From Pseudomonas haemolytica (lineage in GTDB: Bacteria > Pseudomonadota > Gammaproteobacteria > Pseudomonadales > Pseudomonadaceae), in assembly GCF_009659625.1 (NCBI RefSeq), contig NZ_VOIW01000001.1, positions 1 to 64,000 on the forward strand: a stretch of DNA of 64,000 bases. The letters run 5' to 3'. Below the pieces are notes generated by a model, which did not search any database, was not told the origin of the DNA, and was given only the letters and a program-made list of their open reading frames with translations. The translations under genes and the position numbers were made by a program. How positions within the stretch are numbered: the first letter of the stretch is position 1; each line of letters begins with the position of its first letter. Positions 1-8,993 of this stretch are shown here, piece after piece.

Positions 1-73
1 AACTCAGTAGTGAAACGATGCATCGCCGATGGTAGTGTGGGGTTTCCCCATGTGAGAGTAGGTCATCGTCAAG
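1..73 (+). rRNA. rrf: 5S ribosomal RNA, 3' part
   Basis: The first bases match the second half of Pseudomonas 5S rRNA, ending in GGTCATCGTCAAG, which closes the terminal stem with the 5' end lying outside the window. A factor-independent terminator follows directly, so this is the last gene of an rRNA operon transcribed rightward into the window. The exact 3' end could be up to three bases further on. Confidence 0.93.
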
Positions 74-84
74 ATTAAATTCCG

Positions 85-119
85 AAACCCCAATTGCGAA
101 AGCAGTTGGGGTTTTGTTT
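85..119 (+). terminator. rRNA operon terminator
   Basis: Thirteen-base stem (85-97 with 102-114, one G-U type mismatch) closed by a GAAA tetraloop and followed by a T-rich tract. It lies about ten bases after the 5S rRNA and fits intrinsic termination of the rRNA operon. Confidence 0.9.
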
Positions 120-287
120 TGGGCGCTCGAAAAATGCCGGCCATCTCTGTAGCGGCCAACTCGCGAAGATTGTCGACGCTACCCCCGGCTCTCTGAACGC
201 CTCAGCCCCCGACAAATTTGCACAGTTATTTCCGAGCCAGGCCATTAGAATAGCCACCTAACCATTTTTAGAGTCAGAGCCCTATCT

Positions 288-947
288 ATGCCCGAACCGG
301 TTGATGCCCGTCAGGTGTCGGATTTACCACTGGACGACCTGGTGGCGTGCCATGAGTGCGACTTGCTGATGCGCAAACCAACGCTCGCCCTCGGCGAAAA
401 AGCCCAATGCCCACGTTGTGGCTACGAGCTCTACGCTCACCGCCACAATGTGGTCGAGCGAAGCCTCGCCTTAGTGATCGCAGCACTGCTGTTGTACATC
501 CCTGCGAACTTTTTACCCATCATGCAGCTCAATCTACTCGGGCAGTCCTCAGAGGACACCGTCTGGAGCGGCGTCGTCGGCCTGTTCGATACCGGCATGC
601 AAGGCGTTGCTGCTGTGGTGTTCCTTTGCAGCATGGGCATCCCCTTGCTCAAGCTGCTCTGCCAATTGGCAGTGCTGCTCAGCATCCGTTGGAACATCGG
701 GCGCAATTACGGGCTGCTGCTGTACCGCATCTACCACCACATGAAGGATTGGGGGATGTTGGAGGTCTATTTGATGGGCGTGCTGGTGGCAATCGTAAAG
801 CTCGCCGATATGGCCTCTATCACGGTCGGCCTGGGTCTGGTCTGTTTCGTCAGTCTATTAATGGTTCAAGTTCTGCTTGAGGTGGTGATGTCGCCCCACC
901 AGATCTGGCAAGCACTGTCTGGAGAGAATGACCATGCGGGCGATTGA
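288..947 (+). CDS. pqiA: PqiA-family membrane protein, first of two
   Basis: 219-residue inner-membrane protein of the PqiA/LetA family, the membrane partner of MCE proteins that move lipids across the periplasm. An N-terminal zinc-ribbon-like module has CxxC pairs at C21/C24 and C41/C44, and about four hydrophobic segments follow, including the family-typical LLYIPANFLPIM. E. coli PqiA (about 417 residues) carries two such modules in one chain; here they are two overlapping genes. The 3' end overlaps the next gene, so the two are likely translationally coupled and make a heteromeric PqiA. The name does not prove paraquat induction. Confidence 0.88.
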   Translation: MPEPVDARQVSDLPLDDLVACHECDLLMRKPTLALGEKAQCPRCGYELYAHRHNVVERSLALVIAALLLYIPANFLPIMQLNLLGQSSEDTVWSGVVGLFDTGMQGVAAVVFLCSMGIPLLKLLCQLAVLLSIRWNIGRNYGLLLYRIYHHMKDWGMLEVYLMGVLVAIVKLADMASITVGLGLVCFVSLLMVQVLLEVVMSPHQIWQALSGENDHAGD

Positions 948-1557
948 TGCGGGCATTCTGATTTGTACCGAATGCCATGAATTGAACAAGCAAGAAGCGG
1001 ATACCGATGAGCAACTCTGCACCCGTTGCGGTGCGCTGATCCATGCGCGTCGCCCCAATAGCCTCACACGCACCTGGGCATTACTGATCACCGCGGCGAT
1101 TCTGTATATTCCCGCCAACCTGTTACCCATCATGACCGTCAACTCCCTCGGTCAAGGCGACCCGAGTACCATCATGGCAGGAGTGATCCAGTTGGTGCAG
1201 CACGGGATGTTTCCCATCGCCGCTGTGGTCTTTATCGCCAGTATCCTGGTGCCGACGTTCAAGTTGGTAGGCATCGGCCTGTTGCTCTTTTCGGTACAGC
1301 GTCACCAACCGCTGTCCGCGCAGCAACGCATTGTGATGTACCGCTTTATCGAATTCATTGGCCGCTGGTCCATGTTGGATATCTTCGTGATCGCCATCCT
1401 GGTGGCGGTCGTTAACTTTGGGCGGCTTGCCAGTGTCGAGGCCAATCTCGGCGCTGCAGCGTTTGCCAGTGTGGTGATCTTGACGATGCTTGCCGCAGTA
1501 ACTTTCGATCCCCGACTGATTTGGGATAACACGGAGTCGGACGACGACCATGAGTGA
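928..1557 (+). CDS. pqiA: PqiA-family membrane protein, second of two
   Basis: 209-residue paralogue of the preceding gene with the same build: CxxC pairs at C13/C16 and C31/C34, then LYIPANLLPIM and further membrane segments. It starts inside the preceding gene. ATG 928 is only three bases from a GGAG, and ATG 934 has the better spacing, so the protein may begin at MRAID. Its stop overlaps the start of the MCE gene, making a tight three-gene operon. Role inferred from the family: inner-membrane component that feeds the periplasmic MCE tunnel. Confidence 0.88.
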   Translation: MTMRAIDAGILICTECHELNKQEADTDEQLCTRCGALIHARRPNSLTRTWALLITAAILYIPANLLPIMTVNSLGQGDPSTIMAGVIQLVQHGMFPIAAVVFIASILVPTFKLVGIGLLLFSVQRHQPLSAQQRIVMYRFIEFIGRWSMLDIFVIAILVAVVNFGRLASVEANLGAAAFASVVILTMLAAVTFDPRLIWDNTESDDDHE

Positions 1558-3853
1558 TTTGCCTAAAGCTAAAACCCGCCCGGCCTCCAATTGGTCGGCC
1601 ATTTGGGTGTTGCCCCTGATTGCTCTGATCATCGGTGGATGGCTGGGGTGGCGTGCCTATTCCCAGCAAGGCATCGAGATCCAGGTTCGCTTCGAGAGTG
1701 GCGAAGGCATTCAGGTCAACAAGACCGAAGTGGTCTACAAAGGCATGACCGTGGGCAAGGTCAAGACCCTGGCCCTGGATGACGAGGGCAGCAATCGCGG
1801 GGTGATCGCCACCATCGAGATGAACAAGGACGTCGAGCAATATCTCAAGACCAACACCCGCTTCTGGTTGGTCAAGCCCAGCGTCAGCCTCGCTGGCATC
1901 ACCGGCCTGGAAACCCTGGTATCGGGTAACTACATCGCCGCCAGCCCAGGGGATGGTGAGCCTACACGCAAGTTCAAGGCGCTCTCCGAAGAACCCCCGT
2001 TATCCGACGCCAAGCCTGGCTTGCACCTGACCCTGAAGGCTGACCGCCTCGGCTCGCTGAACCGTGGCAGCCCAGTGTTCTACAAGCAGATCCAGGTCGG
2101 CCAGGTCAAAAGCTACCTGCTGTCTGAAGACCAGAGCACCGTCGAAATCAAGGTCTACATCGAACCTACCTACGCCAACCTGGTGCGCAAACACACGCGT
2201 TTCTGGAACGCCAGCGGCATCAGCATTGACGCCAACCTCTCCGGCGTGAAGGTGCGCAGCGAATCGCTCTCGAGCATTGTCGCCGGTGGTATTGCCTTCG
2301 CCACGCCGGAGAATCGCAAAGACAGCCCGCCCACCGACCCGAGCCTGCCTTTCCGTTTATACGAAGATTTTGACGCCGCTGCAGCGGGCATCAAGGTCAA
2401 GGTCAAGCTCACCGACTTCGAAGGCCTCCAGGCCGGGCGAACCCCAGTCATGTACAAAGGCATTCAGGTTGGCAGCCTGAAAACCCTGAAGATCGACCCG
2501 GACCTGTCCAGTGCCAGCGCTGAGCTGACCCTCGATCCATTGGCCGAGGACTACCTGGTCCAGGACACACAATTCTGGGTGGTCAAACCCTCCATCTCCC
2601 TGGCAGGCATCACCGGCCTGGAGGCATTGGTCAAAGGCAACTACATCGCGATCCGCCCGGGTGACAAAGGCACGCCGCCACAACGTGAGTACGTGGCCCG
2701 TGCCAAGGCGCCGCCTTTGGACCTGCGTTCCCCTGGCCTGCATATGGTACTGCTCACCGACAGCCTGGGTTCGCTGGATGTGGGCAGCCCGATTCTGTAC
2801 AAACAGGTCAAAGTAGGTTCGGTTCAGAGCTACCAGTTTTCACGCAAGAAAAAACAACTAGTGATCGGTGTTCATATCGAGAAAGAATATGAAAGCCTGG
2901 TCAACGGCTCGACGCGTTTCTGGAATGCCAGCGGTGTCACCCTCACCGGCGGATTGACCGGCGGTATTCAGGTCAAAAGTGAATCCCTGGCCAGCCTGAT
3001 GTCTGGCGGCATCGCCTTCGAAACGCCGGAACCGAATGTACCGTTGAAACGACGCATCCCGCGCTTCCGCTTGTTTGCAGACCGTGAGGCTGCCAACCGG
3101 CATGGCACTCTGGTGACCATTAAAGTTGACCGCGCCGACGGCCTGAGCCCTGGCACACCGGTGCGTTTCAAAGGCCTGGACGTGGGCAAGATCGAGAGTG
3201 TCGACCTCAGTGCCGACATGCAGTCGGTGCTGCTCAAGGCGCGAATCACCCAAGTGGCGGACCGCATCGCTCGTACGGGCAGCCAGTTCTGGGTGATCAA
3301 GCCTGAACTGGGGCTGATGAAGACTGCCAATTTGGAAACCCTCGTCACCGGCCAATATATCGAAGTGCTACCGGCCGCGAAGAACGCAGGCCCGCAGAAG
3401 AATTTTGTTGCCCTGGCCCAGCCACCCGAGGCTGTCCATCAGGAAGCGGGCCTGAGCCTCACACTCAGCGCCGCACGCCGTGGTTCGCTGAAGGAAGGCG
3501 TGCCGGTCACTTACCGAGAAGTCACGGTGGGTAAAGTCACCGGCTATGAATTGGGTCAAACCGCCGACCGCGTGCTGGTGCACATCCTGATCGAGCCCAA
3601 ATACGCGCCGCTGGTGCGCAGTGGCAGCCGCTTCTGGAATACCAGTGGCTTCGGGCTCGACTTCGGCCTGTTCAAGGGTGCCACGGTGCGCACCGAGTCG
3701 CTGGAGACTCTGGTGGCTGGCGGTATCGCCTTTGCCACGCCTGATGGCGAGCGCATGGGTAACCCGGCACGGCCGCAGCAGACCTTCCCTCTATTCGACA
3801 AGTTTGAGGACGAGTGGCTGACTTGGGCGCCTAAGATTCCACTGGGCAAGTAG
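1550..3853 (+). CDS. pqiB: PqiB/LetB-like MCE protein with six MCE domains
   Basis: 767-residue MCE (MlaD-like) protein with one N-terminal membrane anchor (about residues 15-38, WSAIWVLPLIALIIGGWLGW) and a long periplasmic part. Six MCE repeats can be counted from their 'G-x-PV-x-YK/RxxxVGxV' cores, beginning near residues 45, 157, 280, 395, 520 and 635. E. coli PqiB has three and LetB/YebT seven, so this is an intermediate size. Stacked MCE rings form a tunnel between inner and outer membrane for lipid transport (family knowledge). No PqiC lipoprotein gene follows; a bidirectional terminator does. Confidence 0.88.
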   Translation: MSDLPKAKTRPASNWSAIWVLPLIALIIGGWLGWRAYSQQGIEIQVRFESGEGIQVNKTEVVYKGMTVGKVKTLALDDEGSNRGVIATIEMNKDVEQYLKTNTRFWLVKPSVSLAGITGLETLVSGNYIAASPGDGEPTRKFKALSEEPPLSDAKPGLHLTLKADRLGSLNRGSPVFYKQIQVGQVKSYLLSEDQSTVEIKVYIEPTYANLVRKHTRFWNASGISIDANLSGVKVRSESLSSIVAGGIAFATPENRKDSPPTDPSLPFRLYEDFDAAAAGIKVKVKLTDFEGLQAGRTPVMYKGIQVGSLKTLKIDPDLSSASAELTLDPLAEDYLVQDTQFWVVKPSISLAGITGLEALVKGNYIAIRPGDKGTPPQREYVARAKAPPLDLRSPGLHMVLLTDSLGSLDVGSPILYKQVKVGSVQSYQFSRKKKQLVIGVHIEKEYESLVNGSTRFWNASGVTLTGGLTGGIQVKSESLASLMSGGIAFETPEPNVPLKRRIPRFRLFADREAANRHGTLVTIKVDRADGLSPGTPVRFKGLDVGKIESVDLSADMQSVLLKARITQVADRIARTGSQFWVIKPELGLMKTANLETLVTGQYIEVLPAAKNAGPQKNFVALAQPPEAVHQEAGLSLTLSAARRGSLKEGVPVTYREVTVGKVTGYELGQTADRVLVHILIEPKYAPLVRSGSRFWNTSGFGLDFGLFKGATVRTESLETLVAGGIAFATPDGERMGNPARPQQTFPLFDKFEDEWLTWAPKIPLGK

Positions 3854-3865
3854 ACCGAGGCGCGG

Positions 3866-3960
3866 TCTTCGCGAGCAAGCCCGCTCCCACATTCGACCGC
3901 ATTCCTACCGGATAAACGCGGGCAACTGCGGGAGGGGGCTTGCCCCCGATGAGGCCCTTC
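3866..3960. repeat. REP-type half repeats
   Basis: Two oppositely oriented halves of the common Pseudomonas intergenic repeat: 'cgagcaagcccgctcccaca' near 3872 and 'gggagggggcttgcccccga' near 3931. They lie between the pqiB stop and the shared terminator. The two halves belong to different REP subtypes and pair only partly. Confidence 0.6.
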
Positions 3961-3980
3961 AAATCACTTCAACGCTCACA

Positions 3981-4015
3981 AAAAAGGCCGCGATCCATAA
4001 GATCGCGGCCTTTTT
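3981..4015. terminator. Bidirectional terminator between pqiB and mksB
   Basis: Perfect 15-bp stem (3981-3995 with 4001-4015) with a five-base loop. A-runs on the left and T-runs on the right let it work on both strands. It sits between the convergent pqi and mks operons. Confidence 0.9.
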
Positions 4016-4033
4016 GCATTTCAACGCAGCACG

Positions 4034-6874
4034 TCAGACTTCATCCAACTCCGGCTCGTCCGCCTGCACATTCACCGTCGCCTTCACCACATCATGGCGA
4101 CGGATATACTTCCAGTCCGCCTCGTCGATGTAGATGCCGTTCGGCCCGCTACCGCCTTCCAGGTCGATCGCCACCTGGGCGGACACCTGCGGCTTCACAC
4201 TCGCCAGGATGGGCACGAAGCCCAGTTGCAGGCTGGTTTCCAGCAATGCGGCCTGGTTCTTTTCATCGATGTCCGCCGCTTCGTCCAGGTAGTACGGCAA
4301 ACGCACACGACCGGCCTGGTCACGGTCCATCAGGTGCAACAACAAGTACATGTTGGTCAGCGCCTTGATGGTCATGGTGGTGCCGTTGGACGCAGCGCCA
4401 TCGATGTCGGTATGGATCACCGGCTGGCCGTGTACCTTGGTGATCTCGAACGCCAGCTCGAACAAGTCCTTGAGGCCCAGTTGGTTATGGTTGGCGGCCA
4501 CCAGGCGGGCCAGGTATTCCTTGGCCTCTTCGTTCTTGTTGTCCTGCTCGGCGCTCTGGCTGAGGTCGAACACCGAGAGCGTCTCGCCTTCTTCATACTG
4601 ACCGGCACTGTGGATGATCTGGTCGATATGCTTGAGGGCTTCCTTGTTCGGTGCCAGCACGATGCGGAAGCTTTGCAGGTTGGAGACCTGGCGTTTGTTG
4701 ATCTCGCGGTTGAACAACGCCAGCTGGTGTTCCAGGCTGTCGTAGTCGCTGCGGATGTTGCGCAAAGTACGGGCGATATCGGTGACTGCCGCACGGCGTG
4801 CCTTGCCGAGTGTCAGCGCCTCATCGGTACGGTGTGCATAGGCGTTGATCAGCAGTTGCAGGCGACGCTCGACATCATCCTCACTGTCGAACTTGGCCAC
4901 ACCCTTGAGGCGCACCTGGGCGTACAGCGCCTCGATCTGGCCATCGGCGCGCAGCAGGCCCTGCCAGCTGTCCTGATAGTCATTGAGCAGCGGCAGCAGG
5001 TTGTCCATGGAATCGTCGACCGGGTCCATGAACGGCGTGCCGAACGGCAGGTCCGCCGGCAACAGCTGACGACGACGCAGCGCGTCATCCAGCGTACGTT
5101 GCTTGGCTTCCATATCGCCAATCTGACGGCCGACCAGTTGCAGCTTGGCCGACAGTTGCTGCACGCGCTCGGTAAAGGCATCACTGGAACGCTTCAACTC
5201 GTCCTGGGCGGCTTCCATCTGCGCCAGGTTTTCCAGTTTCTCGCCTTCTTCGGCGCTCAGGGTCTGGGTGCGACGGAAGTCTTCCAAGGCTTTCTGGGCG
5301 TCCAGCACCTGTTGGTACAGCGCTTCGGTCTGGGTCTTGCTCGCCGCCCGGTCGGAAGCCACGGCTTGCTGGGTTTTCAGTTGCTTGAGTTCTTTTTCCA
5401 GGCGTTCTTTCTGGTCACGCAACGCGGCGCGATCGGCCAGGGCCTGCAATGCTGGTGGCTCGATGTGCGAGATGTCGATGGACAGTCCCGGCACTTCAAA
5501 GCGCTCGCCCTTGAAGCCATCGAGGATCTGCTCCAGGGATTTGACCCACTGGCCGTCCTCGTCCAGGGTGATGCCATGTTCACCCAGTGGCAGGCTGAAC
5601 AGCGAACTGTTGAACAGGCGCATCAGGCGCTCGACATCCTGCTGCGAAAACTCTTCGCGCAGTTTGGCGTAGCTGTTGTTGTCCGCGTGATCGAGCTGCT
5701 GCTTGACTGACTTCAAGCGTTTTTCCAGATCGCGCAGACGCTCTTCCAAGTCCTCGGCGCTGAACTGCCGCGACTGCGCCAGAGCGCCCGCCAGTTCATC
5801 GTGAGCATCCTTGGCGGCAAGCAATTGCTGCTCCAGCACCTTGACGTCATCCACCAGCGCAAAGCGGTGCTTGAGCACCGACAACTCGCCCAGCCAACGT
5901 TGGATGCCGCTGATTTCCCGCTCCAGGCGCATCAGCTCCTGGGTGCCGCCGCGCTGGTCGTTTTGCAGCGCGTCCTGCTCGTTGCGGTAGTGCTCGGCCT
6001 GGATGGTCAGCTCTTCCTTACGCGCACTGGCGTAGTCCGACCAGGTGCCCAGCAACGAATCCAGCAGCGGTGACAGGCGATGCAGTTTGCCGCGCAAGGC
6101 ATCGCGTTGTTTCACGCCATTGGCCAGCGCCTCGACCAACGGCCCGGCAGCCACCAGCGAGTTGTAGTCCTGCTCCATGCGTCGCACATCGCGGAAGGCT
6201 TCTTCGCACGCAGCGATGTAATCGACGCTGCCGGAACGCAGGCTGTGTTCGAAGGCATCGAGGAATAGCTGCTTGAGCTTGGCCGCAGTGATCTCGCGCA
6301 TGTGCAGCAGGTTGATAAACAGCGCCCGGAAGGTCTTCAAGCTCTGTTCGCTGGTAGAACGCAGCGGAATCAGGGTCAGGTCCAGCGGGATCGACGTATG
6401 GCCGCCCACCAGCAAGCGCCGCAGTTCATCAGGCTTGAGTTCGTAGGCTTTGAGGCCCTCGCGCTCAAGGTTGGTGAACAGCTCTTTCTGACGCAGGCAG
6501 GTGTCGTTTTTCTGATAATGGGCCAGGTCCAGCTTGCCGGCATAGGCAAAGAACTGGTGACCAAAACCGCCGCCCGGGCCGCGCCCGACCACGCCGATCA
6601 CGTGGGGGCCGTGAGGCAGGGAGACTTCCACCAGGATGTAGCTGGTGTCAGTGGCAAAGTAGAAACGCCGCGATTGTTCCAGGGTGTACTTGCCGAAACT
6701 CATGTCCGACATGCGCGCCAGGATCGGGAACTGCAAGGCGTTGATCGAGGCGGATTTGCCCAGGTTGTTGGCGCCATACACCGACAGCGGCTCTTCCAGC
6801 GGGAACAAGCCCAGGCTGTAGCCAGCGGTGTTCAATAGGGCGAAGCGGCGGATGCCGTAGCGTTCCTTACTCAT
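4034..6874 (-). CDS. mksB: MksB, SMC-like ATPase of the MksBEF condensin
   Basis: 946-residue SMC-type subunit of the MukBEF-like Mks condensin, which helps organise and segregate the chromosome. Head motifs are split at the two ends: a Walker A variant GANNLGKS at residues 34-41, an SNGTTM signature region near 829, and Walker B LPYYLDE ending at D864/E865. Between them lie long charged coiled-coil stretches (about 230-420 and 480-780). Its ATG overlaps the mksE stop (ATGA). Petrushenko and colleagues use MksB for the SMC subunit; some databases swap the B and F letters. No mksG nuclease gene follows. Confidence 0.92.
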   Translation of the reverse strand: MSKERYGIRRFALLNTAGYSLGLFPLEEPLSVYGANNLGKSASINALQFPILARMSDMSFGKYTLEQSRRFYFATDTSYILVEVSLPHGPHVIGVVGRGPGGGFGHQFFAYAGKLDLAHYQKNDTCLRQKELFTNLEREGLKAYELKPDELRRLLVGGHTSIPLDLTLIPLRSTSEQSLKTFRALFINLLHMREITAAKLKQLFLDAFEHSLRSGSVDYIAACEEAFRDVRRMEQDYNSLVAAGPLVEALANGVKQRDALRGKLHRLSPLLDSLLGTWSDYASARKEELTIQAEHYRNEQDALQNDQRGGTQELMRLEREISGIQRWLGELSVLKHRFALVDDVKVLEQQLLAAKDAHDELAGALAQSRQFSAEDLEERLRDLEKRLKSVKQQLDHADNNSYAKLREEFSQQDVERLMRLFNSSLFSLPLGEHGITLDEDGQWVKSLEQILDGFKGERFEVPGLSIDISHIEPPALQALADRAALRDQKERLEKELKQLKTQQAVASDRAASKTQTEALYQQVLDAQKALEDFRRTQTLSAEEGEKLENLAQMEAAQDELKRSSDAFTERVQQLSAKLQLVGRQIGDMEAKQRTLDDALRRRQLLPADLPFGTPFMDPVDDSMDNLLPLLNDYQDSWQGLLRADGQIEALYAQVRLKGVAKFDSEDDVERRLQLLINAYAHRTDEALTLGKARRAAVTDIARTLRNIRSDYDSLEHQLALFNREINKRQVSNLQSFRIVLAPNKEALKHIDQIIHSAGQYEEGETLSVFDLSQSAEQDNKNEEAKEYLARLVAANHNQLGLKDLFELAFEITKVHGQPVIHTDIDGAASNGTTMTIKALTNMYLLLHLMDRDQAGRVRLPYYLDEAADIDEKNQAALLETSLQLGFVPILASVKPQVSAQVAIDLEGGSGPNGIYIDEADWKYIRRHDVVKATVNVQADEPELDEV

Positions 6875-7578
6875 GCGTCGGTCTCCTGTTCTTCGGCAAT
6901 GGCACGGGCCAGGGCATCTTCTTCGCTTTCTTCATTGAAACCGCTCAGGTCCAGCGGGTCATCGGTCTTCAGCAGTTTTTCATCGCTGTCTTCGTCAATG
7001 ATCACCGGCGCCGGCAGCGGCAATACGCTGTGCACGCTGGCGGCCAGGTCGCGGTCCTGTTGCACGGAGAGGCACACATCGAGGAAACGGTGCATCGGCG
7101 GCAGGAAGCGGTAGATGCCGTTGTCTTCGCTGGCAAAACCCAGTTGGGTCATGCGGCGCATGATTTTTTCTTCGAGCTCTTCCTGGGTCTGCACTTCGGC
7201 CTGGATAAACAGGTCGCGGTATTTCTCCAGCAGCGAAGGCAGTTCATCGCGGCCCAGGCTGCCACCGTCGAGTACGGCAACCGGGTCGCGGCCCTGGTCG
7301 GCCAGATGTTCGACGATGATGAAGGTAAACAAGGCCAGGCGCTGGGCGGTCTTGTTCACTTGCGCTGCGGCCACGGCAGTGTCCGGCACGAAGTAGTAGA
7401 AACCGCGGGTATCGCACACCAACTCAAAGCCCAGGGCCTTGAACAGTGTGCGGTACTGGTCCTGGAAGTTCGACAGTTGCGCGTACAGCTCCGGGTCGCG
7501 GCGGCTGACGTGGTAACCCTTGAACAGCTCGCGAAAGATCGGCGCCAGCTGGGACAGTTCGGATAGATCAAGATGCAT
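6871..7578 (-). CDS. mksE: MksE, condensin accessory subunit
   Basis: 235-residue winged-helix-type accessory subunit of the Mks condensin, expected to bind the MksF kleisin. It begins MHLDLSELSQLAPIFRELF. I prefer this ATG (7578) over the upstream in-frame start at 7608, because the family begins with this hydrophobic helix and the upstream residues lie within mksF. It overlaps mksF by 11 bases and mksB by four, so the three subunits are translationally linked. The acidic C-terminal tail (EESEEDALARAIAEEQE) is typical of MukE-like proteins. Confidence 0.9.
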   Translation of the reverse strand: MHLDLSELSQLAPIFRELFKGYHVSRRDPELYAQLSNFQDQYRTLFKALGFELVCDTRGFYYFVPDTAVAAAQVNKTAQRLALFTFIIVEHLADQGRDPVAVLDGGSLGRDELPSLLEKYRDLFIQAEVQTQEELEEKIMRRMTQLGFASEDNGIYRFLPPMHRFLDVCLSVQQDRDLAASVHSVLPLPAPVIIDEDSDEKLLKTDDPLDLSGFNEESEEDALARAIAEEQETDA

Positions 7579-8845
7579 AAGGGGTGCTCGCAGAATTCTC
7601 GGCGGCATCAGAGCCGGCCGGGAGCAGGGCGAAGGAGCGCAGGCTGACCTGGTGCTCGTGGGTGTTGTAGTCGCGACGTTCCAGGCGCTCGCGTTTGAAG
7701 CGTTTTTCCCGCGAGAGGCGTGAGAACCAGTACAGCAATTCGTCGGTGGCGCCGTCCGGTTCCTGCTCCAGCAGCCAGGTCATCAAGTCGGGCATTGGCA
7801 GCGCGTCTTCGCAGCGCTCGAGCATTTCCTTGACCGTCCGCGGTGCGCGCTGGGCTTCGCCCTTGTGGGATTTGTGCGCCTTGGGGAAACGTGCCGGTTT
7901 GGGCTCGAAGTTCGCCAGGGCATACACATAAGCCTCGACCTGGCTGGCACTGCCGAGGAAGGTGCTTTGTGGCCGGGTGAACATTGGCATTGCGGCCTGT
8001 GGCACCGCGTCCAGGCCTTTACGGCGAATTGCCGACAGGGCCAGCGCCGCGCCACGGGTCACAGCATTATGCCGGCGTGCTTCTTCACGCAGCGGCAACA
8101 GCAACTCCCGCGCATGACGCAAGGTCAGTTGGGCGCTGGTCTGCATTTCGAGGATGCGCGCGTGGGTGCGCAGCAGCATATCGTCGTCCACCAGGTGGCC
8201 GAGACGCTGCTGCTCGGTGAGCATGCGCAGCAGCACGTTCTCGACCTTGCGCACGCCTTGCTCGAACGCGCCGTCGGCGTTCACCAGCTGGATCATCGGT
8301 TCGACATACTCGTCCCACGTCGCCAAGACCTCGGCGTAACGCTGGCGCAACGGGATCTGGCGGTCGCTGGTCTTGGCGCGGTCGGCAACGGCGGCGAGGG
8401 CCTGTTCGTCGTTGGCGAGTTTTTTCAGCACGTCGCGCACGCGCATGTCCAGCAGGCGCAGTTGCCGGGCCAGGTCATGGCCGTCACGGATGTCGAAGGC
8501 GTCCTGGATATAACCGGCCAGGCGCTCGAGATGGCGCAGGTAGGCTTCGATTTCCAGGCACAGGCCAAGCCGGTGCTCCTTGCGAAGATAGGCGAGGAAG
8601 TCGTGGATCTGCGCGTTGAGCTCGAAACGGTTCGGGCTCTTGGCCACAGGCACCAGGATATCCAGGCGAATCCACACGTCCAGCAGGCTGGTGATGTCCT
8701 GGGGCGTGCTGTCCAGTTGTTGGGCGGCCAACTGTGCGCGCAGCTCGCCCAGGCTCAGGGTGCCTTGGTCGAAGTGTTCGCACAGAGGCTCAAGTAAGGC
8801 CCAGTGTTCGGCGAGGGCGCGCAGGACGCGCTTGGGTTCGATCAT
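7568..8845 (-). CDS. mksF: MksF, kleisin subunit of the MksBEF condensin
   Basis: 425-residue kleisin of the Mks condensin and first gene of mksF-mksE-mksB. It has an N-terminal winged-helix-like segment (MIEPKRVLRALAEHWALLEPL), a helical middle with many charged heptads, and a basic C-terminal part that should contact the SMC head. The order F-E-B and the overlaps match chromosomal Mks loci of Pseudomonas. The start is divergent from holD; the 148-bp gap carries two DnaA boxes, which may tie this operon to replication. Confidence 0.9.
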   Translation of the reverse strand: MIEPKRVLRALAEHWALLEPLCEHFDQGTLSLGELRAQLAAQQLDSTPQDITSLLDVWIRLDILVPVAKSPNRFELNAQIHDFLAYLRKEHRLGLCLEIEAYLRHLERLAGYIQDAFDIRDGHDLARQLRLLDMRVRDVLKKLANDEQALAAVADRAKTSDRQIPLRQRYAEVLATWDEYVEPMIQLVNADGAFEQGVRKVENVLLRMLTEQQRLGHLVDDDMLLRTHARILEMQTSAQLTLRHARELLLPLREEARRHNAVTRGAALALSAIRRKGLDAVPQAAMPMFTRPQSTFLGSASQVEAYVYALANFEPKPARFPKAHKSHKGEAQRAPRTVKEMLERCEDALPMPDLMTWLLEQEPDGATDELLYWFSRLSREKRFKRERLERRDYNTHEHQVSLRSFALLPAGSDAAENSASTPYAS

Positions 8846-8904
8846 GGGAATGGCCGGCTGGTTGGCGATTAAAAGTCGCGATTGTACTGCATCAGGCGCG
8901 GGAT

Positions 8905-8981
8905 TTATCCACAGCCGGTCAGTGCACAGTGGGCGATTGTTACCGAACAGCGGTAGAATCCCCGCTCTTTACTTATCCACA
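8905..8981. promoter_or_regulatory. Two perfect DnaA boxes
   Basis: TTATCCACA occurs at 8905-8913 and again at 8973-8981, same orientation, in the 148-bp gap between the divergent mksF and holD genes. This is the strongest-binding DnaA 9-mer. The right box ends 12 bases before the holD start, so bound DnaA could block that promoter or leader; the left box is nearer the mksF side. Confidence 0.6.
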
Positions 8982-8993
8982 AGTGGCCGAGCT

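Noticed and set aside
4094..5710. A 538-codon plus-strand frame
   Set aside because: Antisense shadow of mksB.
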